DNA from: Lottia gigantea
Lineage: Eukaryota > Mollusca > Gastropoda > Lottiidae
Direction of reading: 5' to 3'
DNA: 64,000 nt
Assembly: GCF_000327385.1 (NCBI RefSeq)
Contig: NW_008709919.1
Span: 1,617,921-1,681,920 of the forward strand
Made by a program: the position numbers and the translations under genes. The notes under the pieces are model-generated. The model did not search any database and was not told where the DNA came from. It saw only the letters and a list, made by a program, of their open reading frames with translations. Each line of letters opens with the position of its first letter. The stretch's first letter is position 1. Positions 12,301-24,900 of the stretch are shown here, one piece after another.

Positions 12301-14012
12301 AATAGGAATTGTACCCCAGTCTTTTCTCCCTGTGTTGAAAGTTATATAGGTTTTTGTTGATAAGTCAACATGGACTTTTCGGGTAATGTCAGCAAAAGGA
12401 GTTCACTCTATTTTTCATCAAATGCTTTATTACGAATTTGATATAGATATTTCAAAGTTCGTCCAGTAACCGCAGTCTAATTAAAATAAGACCAAACTTT
12501 CGTTCCCTTTTTATTAACTGTTTTTAATTTAGTTAGGGTCCAACGACAGCCCCCTTGAACGTTCGTCAAATCAACCTTTTGTTCCAACCTGATAAACACC
12601 GCGTCACAAAATGACAGCGCTGGAGAGGGTAGAAATTTGATTGGTTAAAACAAACGTCATCGAGTTAGGGTTAATTTGACGAACATTCAAGAGGGCTGTC
12701 GTTAGAACCTAACTGAAGTGGCTATATTAAAAATAAAAGCTAATATAAAAATGGAATGAAAGTTTTATTGGACTGTAAATTGGCAATCCAAAAGGAGCTT
12801 ACCTGGTTGAGGAGCAGGATTCGTACATCCCGCTTCTTTATCCATGACACCAACAACATTTTGAAACAGAAGACTTACTGTGAACACAAACCATCCCCCA
12901 TATTCTGGAAATTAAATGAAATTCACAAAAAATTACCATACCGTTTACTTATTACTTGGCGTTATTCGGAAGTCTAGACAGTTTCTGACAAAATGTTGAA
13001 TTTCACCTATAATTTTCTAAGAATTTTGATCAGATCTGTTTTTCTTTAATTATTTCCCAAAAAAACGTCATTTGATCCCAAGATTATTTGTCAACTTCAA
13101 CATTTCATCCTAATAAAATATTTGATGTGGTAGCGGAATCGAGCGCTGACTTTGATATATGTACGAATTGTTACCAAGTCCCTTAAGGCTGGTGTATCTA
13201 TGAATATTATGGGGCTGTCATGGTTCTTAAAGATACAGATGCACTATTGTTTTGACCAATCGTACCTTAGTCTCACACATGTTTGATGTGGTAACACGTA
13301 GCAGAAGAATCGAGCTCAAACTTGATACATGTACGAATTGATACGAAGTCCTAGTACATTTTTGTATGTGTATGCTATGATGTAATGTGATATTGTCTCT
13401 TGCTTTAAATCTGATTCTTTTTTAAACTTTACCACTAAATTTCGAATCCAACGGATCTCCTGTCGGTTCTATGTGCATGGTCCTTAAATGGATAGATGCG
13501 CCATTTGGAGGGTTGATTTTAGTCTTCAGAAGTAAATAGTCTTCAGAAGTACTAGAAATGTACGAAAATCGCACAATTGCTTAAGAAATACTTCAGACCA
13601 GGAATGTTACTCGCTATTTCTATATTATGTCTTTTCATAAATTGACGAGTCGTCATTTTAACATTCAAACGCTGATCGTTCTGGACATACATGGATTTGA
13701 AGGCCCAAATTTCGACGGTGAGCTGTGAACACTATTACTGATATGCTTAGCTAAATAAATTCCCATTTTTGAGACTGAAGTATGATTGGACAAAAAATGG
13801 CGCATCTATCCCTTTAACTCAAGAGTACGTGAATTATTCATGAGATACACCCATAACCGAGCAATATATTTTCTTGAACTTGACTGAAAACAATGCGGAA
13901 GCCCATCTTTAACTTATAGAGTGACAACACATGACTTCATGAGTTTGAGTTTTAAAAGTTTGCTGAAGTATTCTTATGTTTACTTACTTATAGAATCCCT
14001 CATCCAATCCAT
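3353..14012 (-). CDS. Surface membrane protein with duplicated LolA-like module (ESP9-like)
   Basis: I rebuilt 14 exons by phase: 13988-14012, 12803-12904, 12028-12243, 11179-11415, 10575-10735, 9898-10020, 9272-9383, 8515-8675, 7548-7652, 6370-6453, 5553-5676, 4483-4559 (weak), 4042-4221 and 3353-3532; about 628 residues. The start MDWMRDSIKYGG is followed by a hydrophobic WFVFTVSLLFQ stretch (signal peptide), then an ectodomain. Two related modules occur: ETYVGKDVTRGIGTRSW...DVWWYFSD and LTYEGVKTTRNIPCDTW...VTWEWYFKT. Between them are VICPNRKNTKVFPQLPD and YGNCSIIPI. A C-terminal membrane helix (MAGLAVGMIACGGLMGVLMV) leaves a tiny KFF tail. From memory, this layout matches animal proteins called 'enriched in surface-labeled proteome protein 9' (PTHR36902, with LolA-like domains). 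The function is unknown. Exon 4483-4559 keeps the frame but uses a poor donor (ATG|GTTGAA), so that joint is uncertain. Confidence 0.8.
4840..5375. repeat. 38-bp tandem repeat, about 14 copies
   Basis: The unit is approximately gagcaagatacttcataaat followed by gcttgttgagttcaaaat, with scattered single changes. It fills most of one intron of the LolA-like membrane protein gene. Confidence 0.9.
5840..6369. other. Intron sequence with diverged repeat fragments
   Basis: A 'gggccatctgaaatccgt' phrase near 5858 recurs near 36660. A 'gaccgctcgtgtgtccgcac' phrase near 6226 recurs in the palindromic element at 10795-10985. I see no exon here. Confidence 0.45.
6950..7205. repeat. Tandem repeat built on 'gctttatctgagtccctgag'
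   Basis: About 8-10 imperfect units of roughly 22-30 bp alternate between 'tgagtccctgagac' and 'tctgctttgtccc' variants. The array lies in an intron of the LolA-like membrane protein gene. Confidence 0.8.
7745..8395. repeat. 16-bp tandem repeat, about 40 copies
   Basis: The core is gtaaatttgtcacaag, with variants 'gttacaag' and 'gaaacaag'. The 3' half shows a higher-order mix of 'gaaacaaggttaattt' and 'gtcacaagataaattt' units. It is intronic, 120 bp from exon 8515-8675. The core words are shared with a separate array at 40388-41185. Confidence 0.9.
8816..9090. mobile_element. Foldback element C copy
   Basis: It starts 'aatcttcacaatgtcaagc' and contains the 'gcaatagtcacctttcttgt' block. It ends with the diverged inverted counterpart 'gaaaggtagccattgcagt'. 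It lies in an intron of the LolA-like membrane protein gene. Confidence 0.7.
10140..10265. mobile_element. Dispersed repeat fragment (SINE-like family 2)
   Basis: The phrases 'ggatcctttctaacagctgg' and 'ccaggattatccgtaccc' recur near 28450-28520 with small changes, which marks an interspersed repeat. The class is uncertain. Confidence 0.45.
10795..10985. mobile_element. Palindromic element with (GAGTC)n core
   Basis: The left part has 'cggatggtcttggtcggcga' and the right part its inverted counterpart 'ggcgacaaaaatcaacgacc' followed by 'aagactgcttgtgtgtcc'. The centre carries four 'gagtc' units. It is more GC-rich than its surroundings. A related fragment lies near 6195-6250. Confidence 0.6.
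11740..11780 (-). mobile_element. SINE tail fragment
   Basis: The phrase 'gaatggagttttacgtccta' is the minus-strand tail of the tRNA-derived SINE seen best at 54880-55125 and 61432-61680. Confidence 0.5.
12531..12714. mobile_element. 184-bp MITE with ~46-bp terminal inverted repeats
   Basis: The left end 'agttagggtccaacgacagc' is mirrored by the right end 'gctgtcgttagaacctaact'. The inverted match continues inward through 'gttcgtcaaatcaacc'. It has no coding capacity. The flanks do not give a clear target duplication. Confidence 0.75.
13478..13823 (-). mobile_element. MITE-A copy
   Basis: The family is about 330-480 bp long with ends like TTTAAAGGGACA. Its landmarks, all present here, are 'gtcttcagaagtactagaaatg', 'gacgagtcgtcattttaac', 'ttcgacggtgagctgtgaac' and 'gagactgaagtatgattgg'. 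It lies in the first intron of the LolA-like membrane protein gene. Confidence 0.75.
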
Positions 14013-14617
14013 TCTGTAACGTGTCTCTCGATCTAAAGTTCATACGGTTGATGATTTATTATTTATCATTAAAATATCAGATACAGAGTAAGATAACATA
14101 GGACATATTTTATCATTCTCTTATCTCAAGAAGTCAGCATGAATTAAATCATATCTGTACTGTATTCTATTAATTGTTATATCGTATAATAAAAAGACGT
14201 ATTTTAGTGATGGGTATTGCTGGTTATGCCATGATACAATACGTATCGCGATATGCAGTGGAGGCTCTTGCAAAGGCCCAAAATTACAAATTTTTAAGTG
14301 GAAATATGCATTTTCTCATTGTAAAATATTTGAACAATATTCAAATATTGTGTAATGTAGTATCGATAAACGACCACGCATCGCTGTGTATCTATTCACC
14401 GATGTATCATGCCAGGACCAACTCTCGAATTCTAATTTGACTTGTATGAACAGTTCTACAAAAAAATAACTAAAAACTACGGAAAGATATGAAACTGTCG
14501 TCAAGAAATTATTCGGAAAAGTGAAGAATATTTAACTTCAGCAGCAATTTGGCGTAAAAAAAGATGAGATATAATGACATATTAAGCATAATATGCTAAA
14601 AATCGGAAATACTGACG

Positions 14618-14963
14618 CTTAAAGAGACAAGTTCGCCATTCGTTTGATCAACCGTACCTTATACTCAGATACGGGCATTTTTTTTAGCTAAGCCGGTAAT
14701 AGTGTTCACAGTTCGCCGCAGAAAGTTGAGTCTTCGAATCCATGTGTGTCCAGAATTATCTGTGTTTGAAAGTTAAAATGAGGACTCGTCTTATCTTGAG
14801 ACTCTTCCATATTGGAAAAAGAGAAAGGAAATTGCTAGATTGAGCTATTTTTTAATTATGTGGTGTTTGTACATCTCGGGTAGTTCTAAAGATTTTAGAA
14901 GTATTTTCGAGAGCCAAATCGAACCCCGAAAATGGCAAATCTGTCTCTTTAAAAGGAAATATA
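14618..14963 (+). mobile_element. MITE-A copy
   Basis: It begins 'ttaaagagacaagttcgcca', carries 'tactcagatacgggcatttt' and 'gtgttcacagttcgccg', and ends 'ggcaaatctgtctctttaaa'. Confidence 0.75.
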
Positions 14964-15290
14964 AAACTCGTTCCTTAAGAACAATATTGATTTACCGCAT
15001 CGACAACGTGACAAAATTCATTTACCAATATCTACGCAAGACTGCCTGATAAGCATAAAGAGTCAAAAGATACACCTAAAACGAATTGACGGTAAATATT
15101 TCATGCGGCAATTAGTTAAGAACATTTTCCGGGTTAGATGTTGTCTTACTTCGAGAAATTACCTACTGTTTTGTTCAACGGGTTTTGCCTGATAACGATG
15201 CAAGTCGTCCAGCTACATTCTATGAAAGGTACCCTCGACAATTGGAATTCGAAAGAGTAGGACTATGTACGCTGCCTTACGAATCTAAGT

Positions 15291-15560
15291 ATGGTTCTTA
15301 CATAGAAACAACACACGAATGTAGTTCACGACCATTTTGAATCTCTTCCTCGACTAAATAAGTCGAATTTCGACAAAGGTTATAATATTTCAACAAAGCC
15401 TTCAATTCTCATTTAAAGGATTAGACATGGCTCTAAATGTGATTTAAGGCTTTGTTGAAATATTAAAGCCTTTTTAAAAATTTCGACTTATTACGTCGAA
15501 GAAGAGAATCAAAATGGTTGTGAACTACGTTCGTGTGTGCTATTTTCATGTAAGAACCAT
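15291..15560. mobile_element. 270-bp foldback element
   Basis: It begins 'atggttcttacat' and ends 'atgtaagaaccat', with long inverted arms. The left arm has 'cgaatgtagttcacgaccat' and the right arm 'atggttgtgaactacgttcg'; inner arms 'caacaaagcctt' and 'aaggctttgttg' flank a ~40-bp loop. It has no coding capacity. It is well preserved compared with other elements here, so insertion may be fairly recent. Confidence 0.85.
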
Positions 15561-15939
15561 CGGTAATTATGTATGGGAAAATTGTAGGCTGATACACACT
15601 GCAAGTTATTGCCAATCTGTATTACCCCAAACTGGAGCAGAAATATTTCAAATATCCGTAATAGATTCAAAACGACCTCCATCTTAATTAATGGTTTGCA
15701 TCGGTATGATTGAATTAATTGCATATAAAAGCTATTAATGCCCGTGTGTTCTGGTATTTGTGATAAACATTTATTCTGAAATGTCACGACAATTATGTTT
15801 ATCATAAATAATATAATATAACATAATTATAGTTTTTGACGCTTGGGATGGTTGTCTAAATAGAATAATTCTCACATTATGTTATAGTAGAACATTTATC
15901 TGCAAACTTATGACCCAATTTAGTTTTAGTCATTAGTTC

Positions 15940-16075
15940 TAAAAGGTAAAGCTTCAGAATAAAGGGTAAAACTTCAGAATAAATGATAAAAATTCAGAAT
16001 AAATGATAAAATTTCAGAATTAAAGGTAAAACCTCAGAATAAAAGGTAAAGCTTCAGAATAAAAGGACATGCTTG
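15940..16075. repeat. 20-bp tandem repeat, about 7 copies
   Basis: The unit is approximately aaaggtaaagcttcagaata. It is intergenic. Confidence 0.85.
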
Positions 16076-16118
16076 GAATTCTCAAATTTAATTACCTGTT
16101 GTGCTTAATGAATTTACC

Positions 16119-16331
16119 CTATTCCAATTTTCAACCAAACTCCCTTGGTTCCAGCTATTCCTGGAAGTGTCTGATGACGTCACTAATCGCAAAATATGCT
16201 AATATAAGGCCCTTTCGCGATTAGTGACGTCATCAAACACAGACGTCTGATTGAAAATTTTAATGTTGAAAGTTTATGCTTTAAGTGTCCCCTATACACT
16301 TAAAAAAATTATAAAACCTTTTCACAATTCC
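16119..16331. mobile_element. MITE-B copy
   Basis: Inverted phrases 'gatgacgtcactaatcgc' and 'gcgattagtgacgtcatc' face each other about the centre. The right end is 'aaccttttcacaattccttt'. Confidence 0.75.
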
Positions 16332-17454
16332 TTTGGGGATGCCTCTGGATTATAGTTGGAAATTGGAAACTGTACACTAATACCACTTTCCCTGACAAAT
16401 TTTCCTCTTTACAATAGGCGTTGCATTTCTTTATTTGCATAATCTGGAGCAAAAAAGTACCACACTCATTTTCATATCTTTTGTGTGCCTGATGAGAAAA
16501 TCCAATGCTATCCAAAAGAAGATATTGCATAATTATTTTTTTTACTTTATCGTGGGTTATAACATCCTTCCACAGAATCTGGCCTTTATGTCAGGAACTC
16601 GACTCTGTGGATTGTCTGCATGAAGAGTTACAGAAGTGGACTTGTGAATATGACAACAATAGCATCATCTATTCATTCATAAAATCGCTATGCAGTTTAA
16701 TCAAAATCTCATTTCTTAAGTAAGCCGTTTTTCTGTGGCTTGAATGAACGGTGTTATGATCCGATCATCATATCCGGTTGCGATTCCGATATGGATGAAT
16801 GTTTGTATTATTAAATATGTATTTACAAACCCTTCATTTGATCGAGTCTGATTTCATTTCCTCTCTATGTTTATTAGTGTAGCAGAGTCTGATTGAGCGT
16901 ACAGGATTTATTAGGGATTACGAAATAATTTCCGTTCTAATTTCACGGGGCATTTCAATATAGTCATTTCAATACCGGCAATAAATTGAATTTTTTAAAA
17001 AGTTGTTAAAGAGCAACATTATTGTGAAAACACACCTTGGCCCTTTCTTCGTGAACAGGTCCATGAATGTATATACAACAGTTGTTTTACCAGCCTCCAA
17101 AGACTAGGGGTACAAACTGATTCAATTTGGTGATAACTGCCAGAGGTGAGATTCAAAATGTGAAAGCGCCATATATTTTAGGCTAATATGTTAACTCCCA
17201 TGGAGTGTCTGATATGGTTCTAAATAAAAATATGTAAAAAATGAACTGGGGTACAAACCACTTTTTCTAAGCAGAGTACCCCAATGGTATGCATAATATA
17301 GAATAACGTAGTTACGTAGTTTGCACATTGTGTTATATAGGGCGCCTGATCAGACTCTGACATCTTTTCTATGCTTCTATGCTACTCTAATAATTCTTCA
17401 GGACGACAACGCCGATCAAAACACACTGCTAGTGGACCCTTTTGATGGGTATTG

Positions 17455-17505
17455 TAAATGAAATGAAATGAATGGAGTTTTACGTCCTACTTTTCTGCAC
17501 GATGG
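17455..17505 (-). mobile_element. SINE tail fragment
   Basis: 'gaaatgaaatgaatggagtt' followed by 'ttacgtcctacttttctg' is the tail of the tRNA-derived SINE in minus orientation. Confidence 0.55.
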
Positions 17506-18958
17506 GTATTGTAGGCAAATATTTATTGTTGCGATATGCATTTTGGTTTTTGCCCATACGATGTTTCGCAATTATGCTATTTGATTCAATAATAAGTCCC
17601 CATATCCAATGTGGACTTTCCGAGAGGGTTGTTAATAACCCCAATGGTAGGGCACCTATAGGTGTGCCAGTTGAACGAGCATACCCCGTCAAAACTTGCA
17701 TTTCTTGTCTTTGTATACAGTACGGCCAAAAATTTGAATTCAAATATCCAAAGCCAGTGTGTGGAAGAATGATTTTGTGAACACTTCGAAAGTAGTGCAA
17801 GTTGGCAAACCCATCCACAGAGTGTCATAAGGGTTTCCGCACAAGTGAGCATACCCGATTTCGCTAGTGACAGATGCAAGAATGACTTCGGATACAGTCG
17901 TCCAGCAAAGTCCTCAACCTTTTGCTATGTAATAAATAAACATAATGTTAGCTTTAAATACCAATTATAACCATTAGGTTGACATTGTTTGAGACACGAA
18001 TAACACTCTGAAATGGACCTAAGTATGGCTCATGGAAAATAAAAGTATAATAATTAATGTTTATTGTCTTTTACACGAGAAGAGAGCATCCTTGCTTTGA
18101 TATCAACTAACCCCGCAGATTCTTTTGCCTTTGCTCTCATAACTCGATTGTTAATCAAAAAGCTCTACATTTACGCAATTTTATCAAATCATAAACGTCT
18201 TCAAAGAATGATGCTAAGCTGTCAGGAAGATAGGAGGAATATGCGTCTGAGAAAATAGTCTAATGTAGCATTTATATCGATTTATTTTCATCAATATATA
18301 CCGAGTTTTCAACGAACAATCAGTTCTGTGTTTCGTTACACGCCAGTGTGAGCGAATGCTGAAAATCAATCAATCGCTAGCAAGACAAAACCTTGTAGGG
18401 AACTGTCAAGCAAATGGCGTTATCACCATAATGCTTATTTTACCAATGTATATCTTGGTATTCTGTGCTTCGTTTAGACATCAAAAAGTGTGTGGATCAA
18501 AGGTTGAGTGATTTAGTGCTGGATTTCAGTAGTGGAGAAAATGGCGCTTGGAAAAGATCAGTGGTAAATGAAGAAAATCAATAACTATTACATTTGTGCT
18601 GTTAGTTATGAAGACTATGGAGTATGTGGAATATTAAATGTCTGGAATTCTGCTAGCTTCGGTTCTCCAGGATGTGAAACAATGCTGGATATATTAATAT
18701 AAAATGAGATCTATATTATATCGGTACAATTAGTGATTTATGCCGTAATGACTATACAAAAGAACGTAGACATTTCTCCCACGATTGACCTAATGGGAAA
18801 TACAAAACCTTTTTCTGTCCGATTTCGTGTTTCATAATATGATAATTAGTATTATGCAAAAAATTGTGTTTTGTTCATAATTAGGAAAATTAGAACAGCC
18901 ATTATAAAAGGTTTTTTTTATATGGTTTGAACATTCTTTATCAATTTTAAAATTTAAA

Positions 18959-21900
18959 ATGAAAAGCATTATGATATTTAAATATGTAGACGCCAGTGCA
19001 TGGATATACTACTATTACACCGTCTCTTTGTTTTCTGTAACTTCTTCGAATATTGTGAACTACACCATATACAACTACAATCAAAATCTAAATTCAACTG
19101 TTGATTTCGTTGACTCTGAACTCAGACCATCTTTAAATCTAAGTCGAGAATCCGAATCAGACGTTATTGAACAATTCTTGGAGCAAGTGGAATTATACAA
19201 GAAAAATAAAGGGAACTGTACGCCTGGAACACATCATAATCTAGGCAAAGGTGTGAAAACACAATATGGACTGTATCGTTTCAAAAATCAGGCATTAGTT
19301 GCTGTGAACAGAGCGAACTTTTTAACGCGTATTTGGAAAAAGGCTGAACCAGGCGTTTTAGAATCTGAGTATTTATTTTACACCCAAGTTCGCTCAATCG
19401 TGGAGAGTGATCCGGACATATTTGCAGCTGGTAACTGTTACGATGCAAGGGAATTCAAGGCTGAATATTTCCTATATTGTCCGTATGCTCATAGAATGGA
19501 CAATGGGGAAATAAACGTTAAAGATTTGTCGTTAGAATATCATTATTTGGGCAATTCGTCTGAATGGTTCATTTCAGCACGAATGATTTCCAGCAACCTT
19601 AGCAACTTTAATTTTACTGTTGGTAAGTGATGTTTTAATTGATAATTCTGTGGCCCGAGTCAGTCATATAATTACTCTTCTAGACACCTGGTACCACTTT
19701 TCATTATGAAATTCTTACTCATTTATAATTGATAATACTTCCGCAAGTGATAAGTTCATTGCCTGCTTCTAATGTTTCGCCAATATGTTGTTTGGATTTC
19801 GGGCTTCGTTTTGCGATTCGGATCGTTAGTACTTGGTTTATTTATTATCTATTTTGCCATCATCAATTTTGTATGTTTTGTTAACAACTACTCATCGACT
19901 TATGTCACCTGTGACGAGTATACAGTTTATAATTCCACACTGTTTTGAAGAAAATATAAGTAACTTCGATCATAAAATCGATTTTTATTCAGCGTGTTCA
20001 TCCGCAATTAGTCTGTGGCCATTCAGATGTGTCAAATAAACTGGTTCTATATTCAAAGTAGAACACGAAATCTTAAATCTACCTACAATATCCGTACACC
20101 TGTTTAATTTGGTCATTCCGTTTCCATGATTAATTTCCATATCGGCCTTAATCAAAAAAATTAAAGGGACAGTTGCGCCATGTTTTTTTTTACCAATCGT
20201 ACTTCAGTCTCAGAAACGGATTTTTAATTAGCTATGCCTATCAGTAATGGTGTTCACAGCTCAACGTCGAAATTTGAATCCATATGTGTCCAGTTTGAAA
20301 GTTAAAAAGACGAGTCGTCACTTTAAACACTGTTAAGTATAGAAATGCGAAAATAAATTCCTAGTTTCCAAAAAAAAGCGCTCTATCCCTTTAAACACCG
20401 TTGAAAAGAATAAATTGACACTATATTCTATTGATCAAAAGAAATAAATTAAAAATTTATGAGATTATTCAGTAAAAATAATGTTCTACTGCAATGCAAC
20501 TTTCTAACTAGTTTCCGTATAATTGATATTCCTGCAGGATATTTCATAGGCTACTGACTGTATGGTATAATTTATTACTCACTAATTGGACGATGACTCT
20601 TCTCGTGCACAAGATCGTTCTCAAAAGGAGAGGGGATATTGTTGATCAGCCTATCAGCTTTGAGCTTTTAAGCTCAAATCAAAAATCTATATCATATTAG
20701 TTCTCCACAACACTAATTACTGTGGTGCGTTTCACTTGTGTCGCTGGTCATTATCACCCGTCGTCTTAGACAAAAGGTGACATTCTGTGACTTGGTTTTT
20801 GAAGTCAAATCAGCTATACGTTTATGGTATTATTTTCTATCCCATATACACCTGGATGAAATGTATTTGTTAATGAATTATTATTGCAAATTGGCTAAAC
20901 ATTAGCCAAGAATATCTTGGTATGGTCGAGGCCAGAAATGATCTGAATCAAACCAATGGATTGTGAACCGATGGTTTCTCAAGTTTGAGAGAACAATCGC
21001 CTAAAATACCAACTTTTTTTCTCGGCTCATCTCCTTTGATGACCCATTTCAATAACTTGAAGATTGCATTTTGACTAGATAAGCTGTGTGCTAGTCTTTA
21101 GAGTCATCTGTGATACCAGATCATTTATTTGCTTCTTGTTTATGCCACTTTAATAAAGCATAATGATTCAGACAAATAGATTTGAAAACTCAGTTAATTT
21201 CATGCTTTTTAAAGCAATACTCCAGAATTTCTATACAATCAAAAAATAAATTAAAATATTATGTAATCCATCAAAATCACAACATCAAACAATTGTGAAT
21301 GAAAATATCAATGGGAAATGTCAAAAAGTTCCATTAGCAGAAATGTGCGAAATTTAATTTTTTTTTTTCATCCAATGATCTTATCAGATATTTTGAAAGC
21401 ATGGTGTTTTCATTTAATCCTGCATTTGTCAAGGTTTCAAAGACTCGGCAACGAATGCAGAAACTTAATTATCGATGAATTTGAAACGTTAACGATTTAT
21501 ATTGAAGATGTGATTATTTTTAGTCTACACCATATCGTTATGCCGCCGTGACATCGGAAAGGCGCTGCTACTGCGATGGAAAATTGGCTCAGAGCGTGTT
21601 AAGATTGCCAAAATCGTGTAGTGCACGCGTGGCAAAGACGCGGTAAAACGGTAAAACGCAATACGGTCGTATAACGCGCGGTATGAGGGCGAGTGTTTTA
21701 AAGTTTGTAATTTTGTAGAGACTTTTTCACTAGTTTTCTTCAGGTTTTACCGCGATCTAGTACATTTCCAGTGTCTCTTAGATCGCATATGGCCGATGTT
21801 AATAATGCCGATTTGTTCTTGATGAGTTTCTATTTGACCGAAATCCAATGGTAATGGCTTGATCGACATACACGACGAAAGAAATGTTTCCTCATATGAT

Positions 21901-24900
21901 TGCATACAGTTCTACTTTAAATTGCGTTTTCAGTAAGATGATATCGCTAACTCATAATCAAAGTAGTGTTCTTCAGAAGTATATATATCAAAATATAATA
22001 TGCATTTGGGTAAGAAGACATGGAATGTTATAGCTGAATCTTTCAGTCTGAATAGTTCATCGGGTTAATATACGAATAAGACGAGAATAGATTAGCGTTT
22101 ATAACGTCATCGTGTAGCGTGCCAGCTATCAGTTTCTATTGGCCATTCTGTCTCTAATGTCAATTAGCAGGCGAAGAGGAATGGTAAATATATCTTAAGT
22201 CTGGTATAAGGTTTGCCTTCTACTCACTGGAGTAAACAAATCCCGTCGATCGCCGTGGACGAGTTTCAATTCACAGGTGTTCTCTTTCTCAAATTAAATA
22301 CACCATATGGCCAATGGTGGTTTCAATCAAAAGTCGCAGGCGAGTTACAGCTCCATTGCAACGGTGTTCGAATGTCTCAGATTAAAAACAACCAAACATT
22401 CGAATGCACCGTATGGGCCAAATGTAGTTTATAATTCCATCAAAAGCCACAGATGAGTTACAGCTAAAATGCAAACATCCGAAGATTCGAATGTACCTTA
22501 TGGGTAATGTTGTTCTGTCGCAAATTTGCAAGCATCCAAAGATTCAAATATACCATCGTTGTTCTCTGTATTAAATTTGAAAACATCCAAAGATTTGAAG
22601 ATACCCAATGGACAAAGTTGTTCTCTGTGTCAAATTTGAAAACATCCAAAGATTCTTATGTACCTGATGGGCAACGTTGTGTTCAGTCCAAATTTGAAAA
22701 CACCAAAATATTCAAATGTACATAATGGGCAAAGTTGTTCTTCGTCTCAAATTTGGAAACATCCAAGATTCGAATGCACCTAATGGCCAACACCAAATGC
22801 TTCGAATGCGCCTAATTGGCCAATGTTGTTTTCTGTTTAAATTTGATAAAACCAAAAGATTCGAATGCACCTAATTGGCCAATGGTGTTTTCTGTCTAAA
22901 TTTGAAAAAAAAAATTCTAGTGTTCCTAATTGGTCATTGATGTTTTCTGTCTAAATTTGAGAACAACAAAAGATTCGAATGCACCTAATGGGCAACTTTG
23001 TTCTTTGTTTACGACTTAAAACATCGAAGATTCGAATGTACCTAATTGGCCAATGATGACTAATAAAAAAAGAACGCATCGATATCTCATATTACTCCGT
23101 TGAACAAACAAAGCATTTAGCCGTATATATTATAAAGCAATTCACTTTGAAAAGCATCAAAACAATGTTTAAAAAATGGTGATCGATGAGGAAAAGTGTT
23201 AATGGGTAAATATTGTTACCGTACTTCTGCTAATTTCACTATAAAAAAAACTGAGGAACTCAAACAATAGTTCCATCAGCACACAAGATGAAATCAAATG
23301 GAGTTTACGTCCTTTTTCTGCTCCTGATTGAGCTAATGAAGGGCTAATTAAAATTAGATTACAATTTTGTTTCCTTAGTTGTTTGGTCTCTATTGTAATC
23401 TTAATATATCTATACCAATGTGACATACTGTTGACGTTCGTTTCAACCAATCACAGCGCATAATGCATAATGCGTGTTTAAATCGACTATGAACTGTGGG
23501 ATAGCGAAGTAGAGCGATATGCCTTCCAATATCAAGACGGATTATGAGATTGCCGATACTCGCTTGTAAAAGTGATTCTGATTGGCCGGAGAGTGGTGCA
23601 TTATTGCCTGTTTTAAATACATGTAGCTTGTGGCGCCACCAATTCTCGTTAGATTACAATAGAGAAAAAAATAATAAACGAAATTTAAATCTAATTTTAA
23701 CTAGATTGGAGCTAATGAAGACAGTGACAACAACCTCTTCACATTTCGACAGTAGCGCCATTTCTTGGACCAATCATTCCTTAGTTTCAGAAACGGGATT
23801 TTTTTTGGCTAAGCTAATCAGTAAGTGTTCACAACTAAACGTCGAACTTGGCACCTTCATGTGTGTCCAGAATTACCCGCGTTTGAAAGTTAAAAAGACG
23901 AGTCGTCTTTTCTTGTGACACTGCCATATAGGCTTATAGAAAAGACACCTTTAGAAATAGAAATCGAAATCCCTAGTTTGATATATTTAACAAAGAAAGA
24001 AACAACTATATTTCATAGGATAACAACTTTAACACATTTAAGGAACATTTCTACTAGCTGGTACTTAGCTAAATCACTTGGCATTGATTATCCCTTTGAA
24101 GGAATTATGCGATTTTTGAACATTTCTAGTACTTCTGGAGACAATTTACATATACATGTATTCAAGATTTAAGTCAACCCCCAAAATGGCACACCTGTCT
24201 CTGAAAGGGATCTCAAAAGATGCACAAGGGTTCTTGAATATTCGAATGCGAACAACGAGATACTTTTACCACGCCAGTCAAGCGACTTCACATCACTGGC
24301 AGGATGAAAACTCAATTGAAAAAATTTGAACCGACATGTTTCTCGAATGGATGCATTGGTGGATGGGATTTTATTGTTAAGTCAATTTTAGAATTATCAA
24401 CTCCATACTCTAATGTCTATTTTTTCAATATTCATCAAAACTATAGGCTATATCAAGAGGAGAAGTTAAAATCAAATGAATGTGTCAACGAAAATACTAA
24501 TAAAATTCCACTGACGTAAAAGACAAAAAGGGGATTAAAAATACTCCTTAATGGACACATATTTCCAAACAACCAGGAAGTTGTAAAATCAACCAGGAAA
24601 GTGTAAAACCAGACTTTTATATCAATTCATCATTAGTCGATATTTGAAAGATTTGGCGAACATAATTGTTAAGTGGCGTTAAATTATGATGTGTATGAAG
24701 TGTGTAGATAACTAAGGAATTGATGGCAGATATTTCTAGTGACGGCCCGACCATCCATTATCGATTGGTTGCAACTGCCACTCCTTTGCCATTACATTCA
24801 AACAGTAGGAGTAATTTGATGGCTGGAATGCATAATTTAATTATCTTGTTTTGACAGAACTTAGTTATCGATGTCATTAATTTAATCTTTCATTACAAGT

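Larger units (their letters stand above)
14013..18958. other. Intergenic region between two divergent genes
   Basis: Presumed 5' flanks of the LolA-like gene (minus) and the GPR158-like gene (plus) lie here. A possible splice acceptor stands one base before the minus-strand ATG (14010-14012), so a non-coding first exon may lie in this interval. It holds the repeats listed separately. Open frames at 17472-17880 match no family I know and show no splice context. I could not identify a promoter. Confidence 0.5.

Noticed and set aside
17472-17880. Overlapping ~100-codon open frames on both strands
   Set aside because: No recognised family, no splice context, and a SINE tail fragment at the left edge; probably repeat-derived or chance.
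21318-21551. 77-codon plus open frame in intron 1 of the GPR158-like gene
   Set aside because: No splice sites in phase and no similarity to the receptor family.
23544-24172. Plus open frames of 124 and 85 codons
   Set aside because: They fall in the foldback element and in MITE-A; the same phrases occur, out of frame, in other MITE-A copies.
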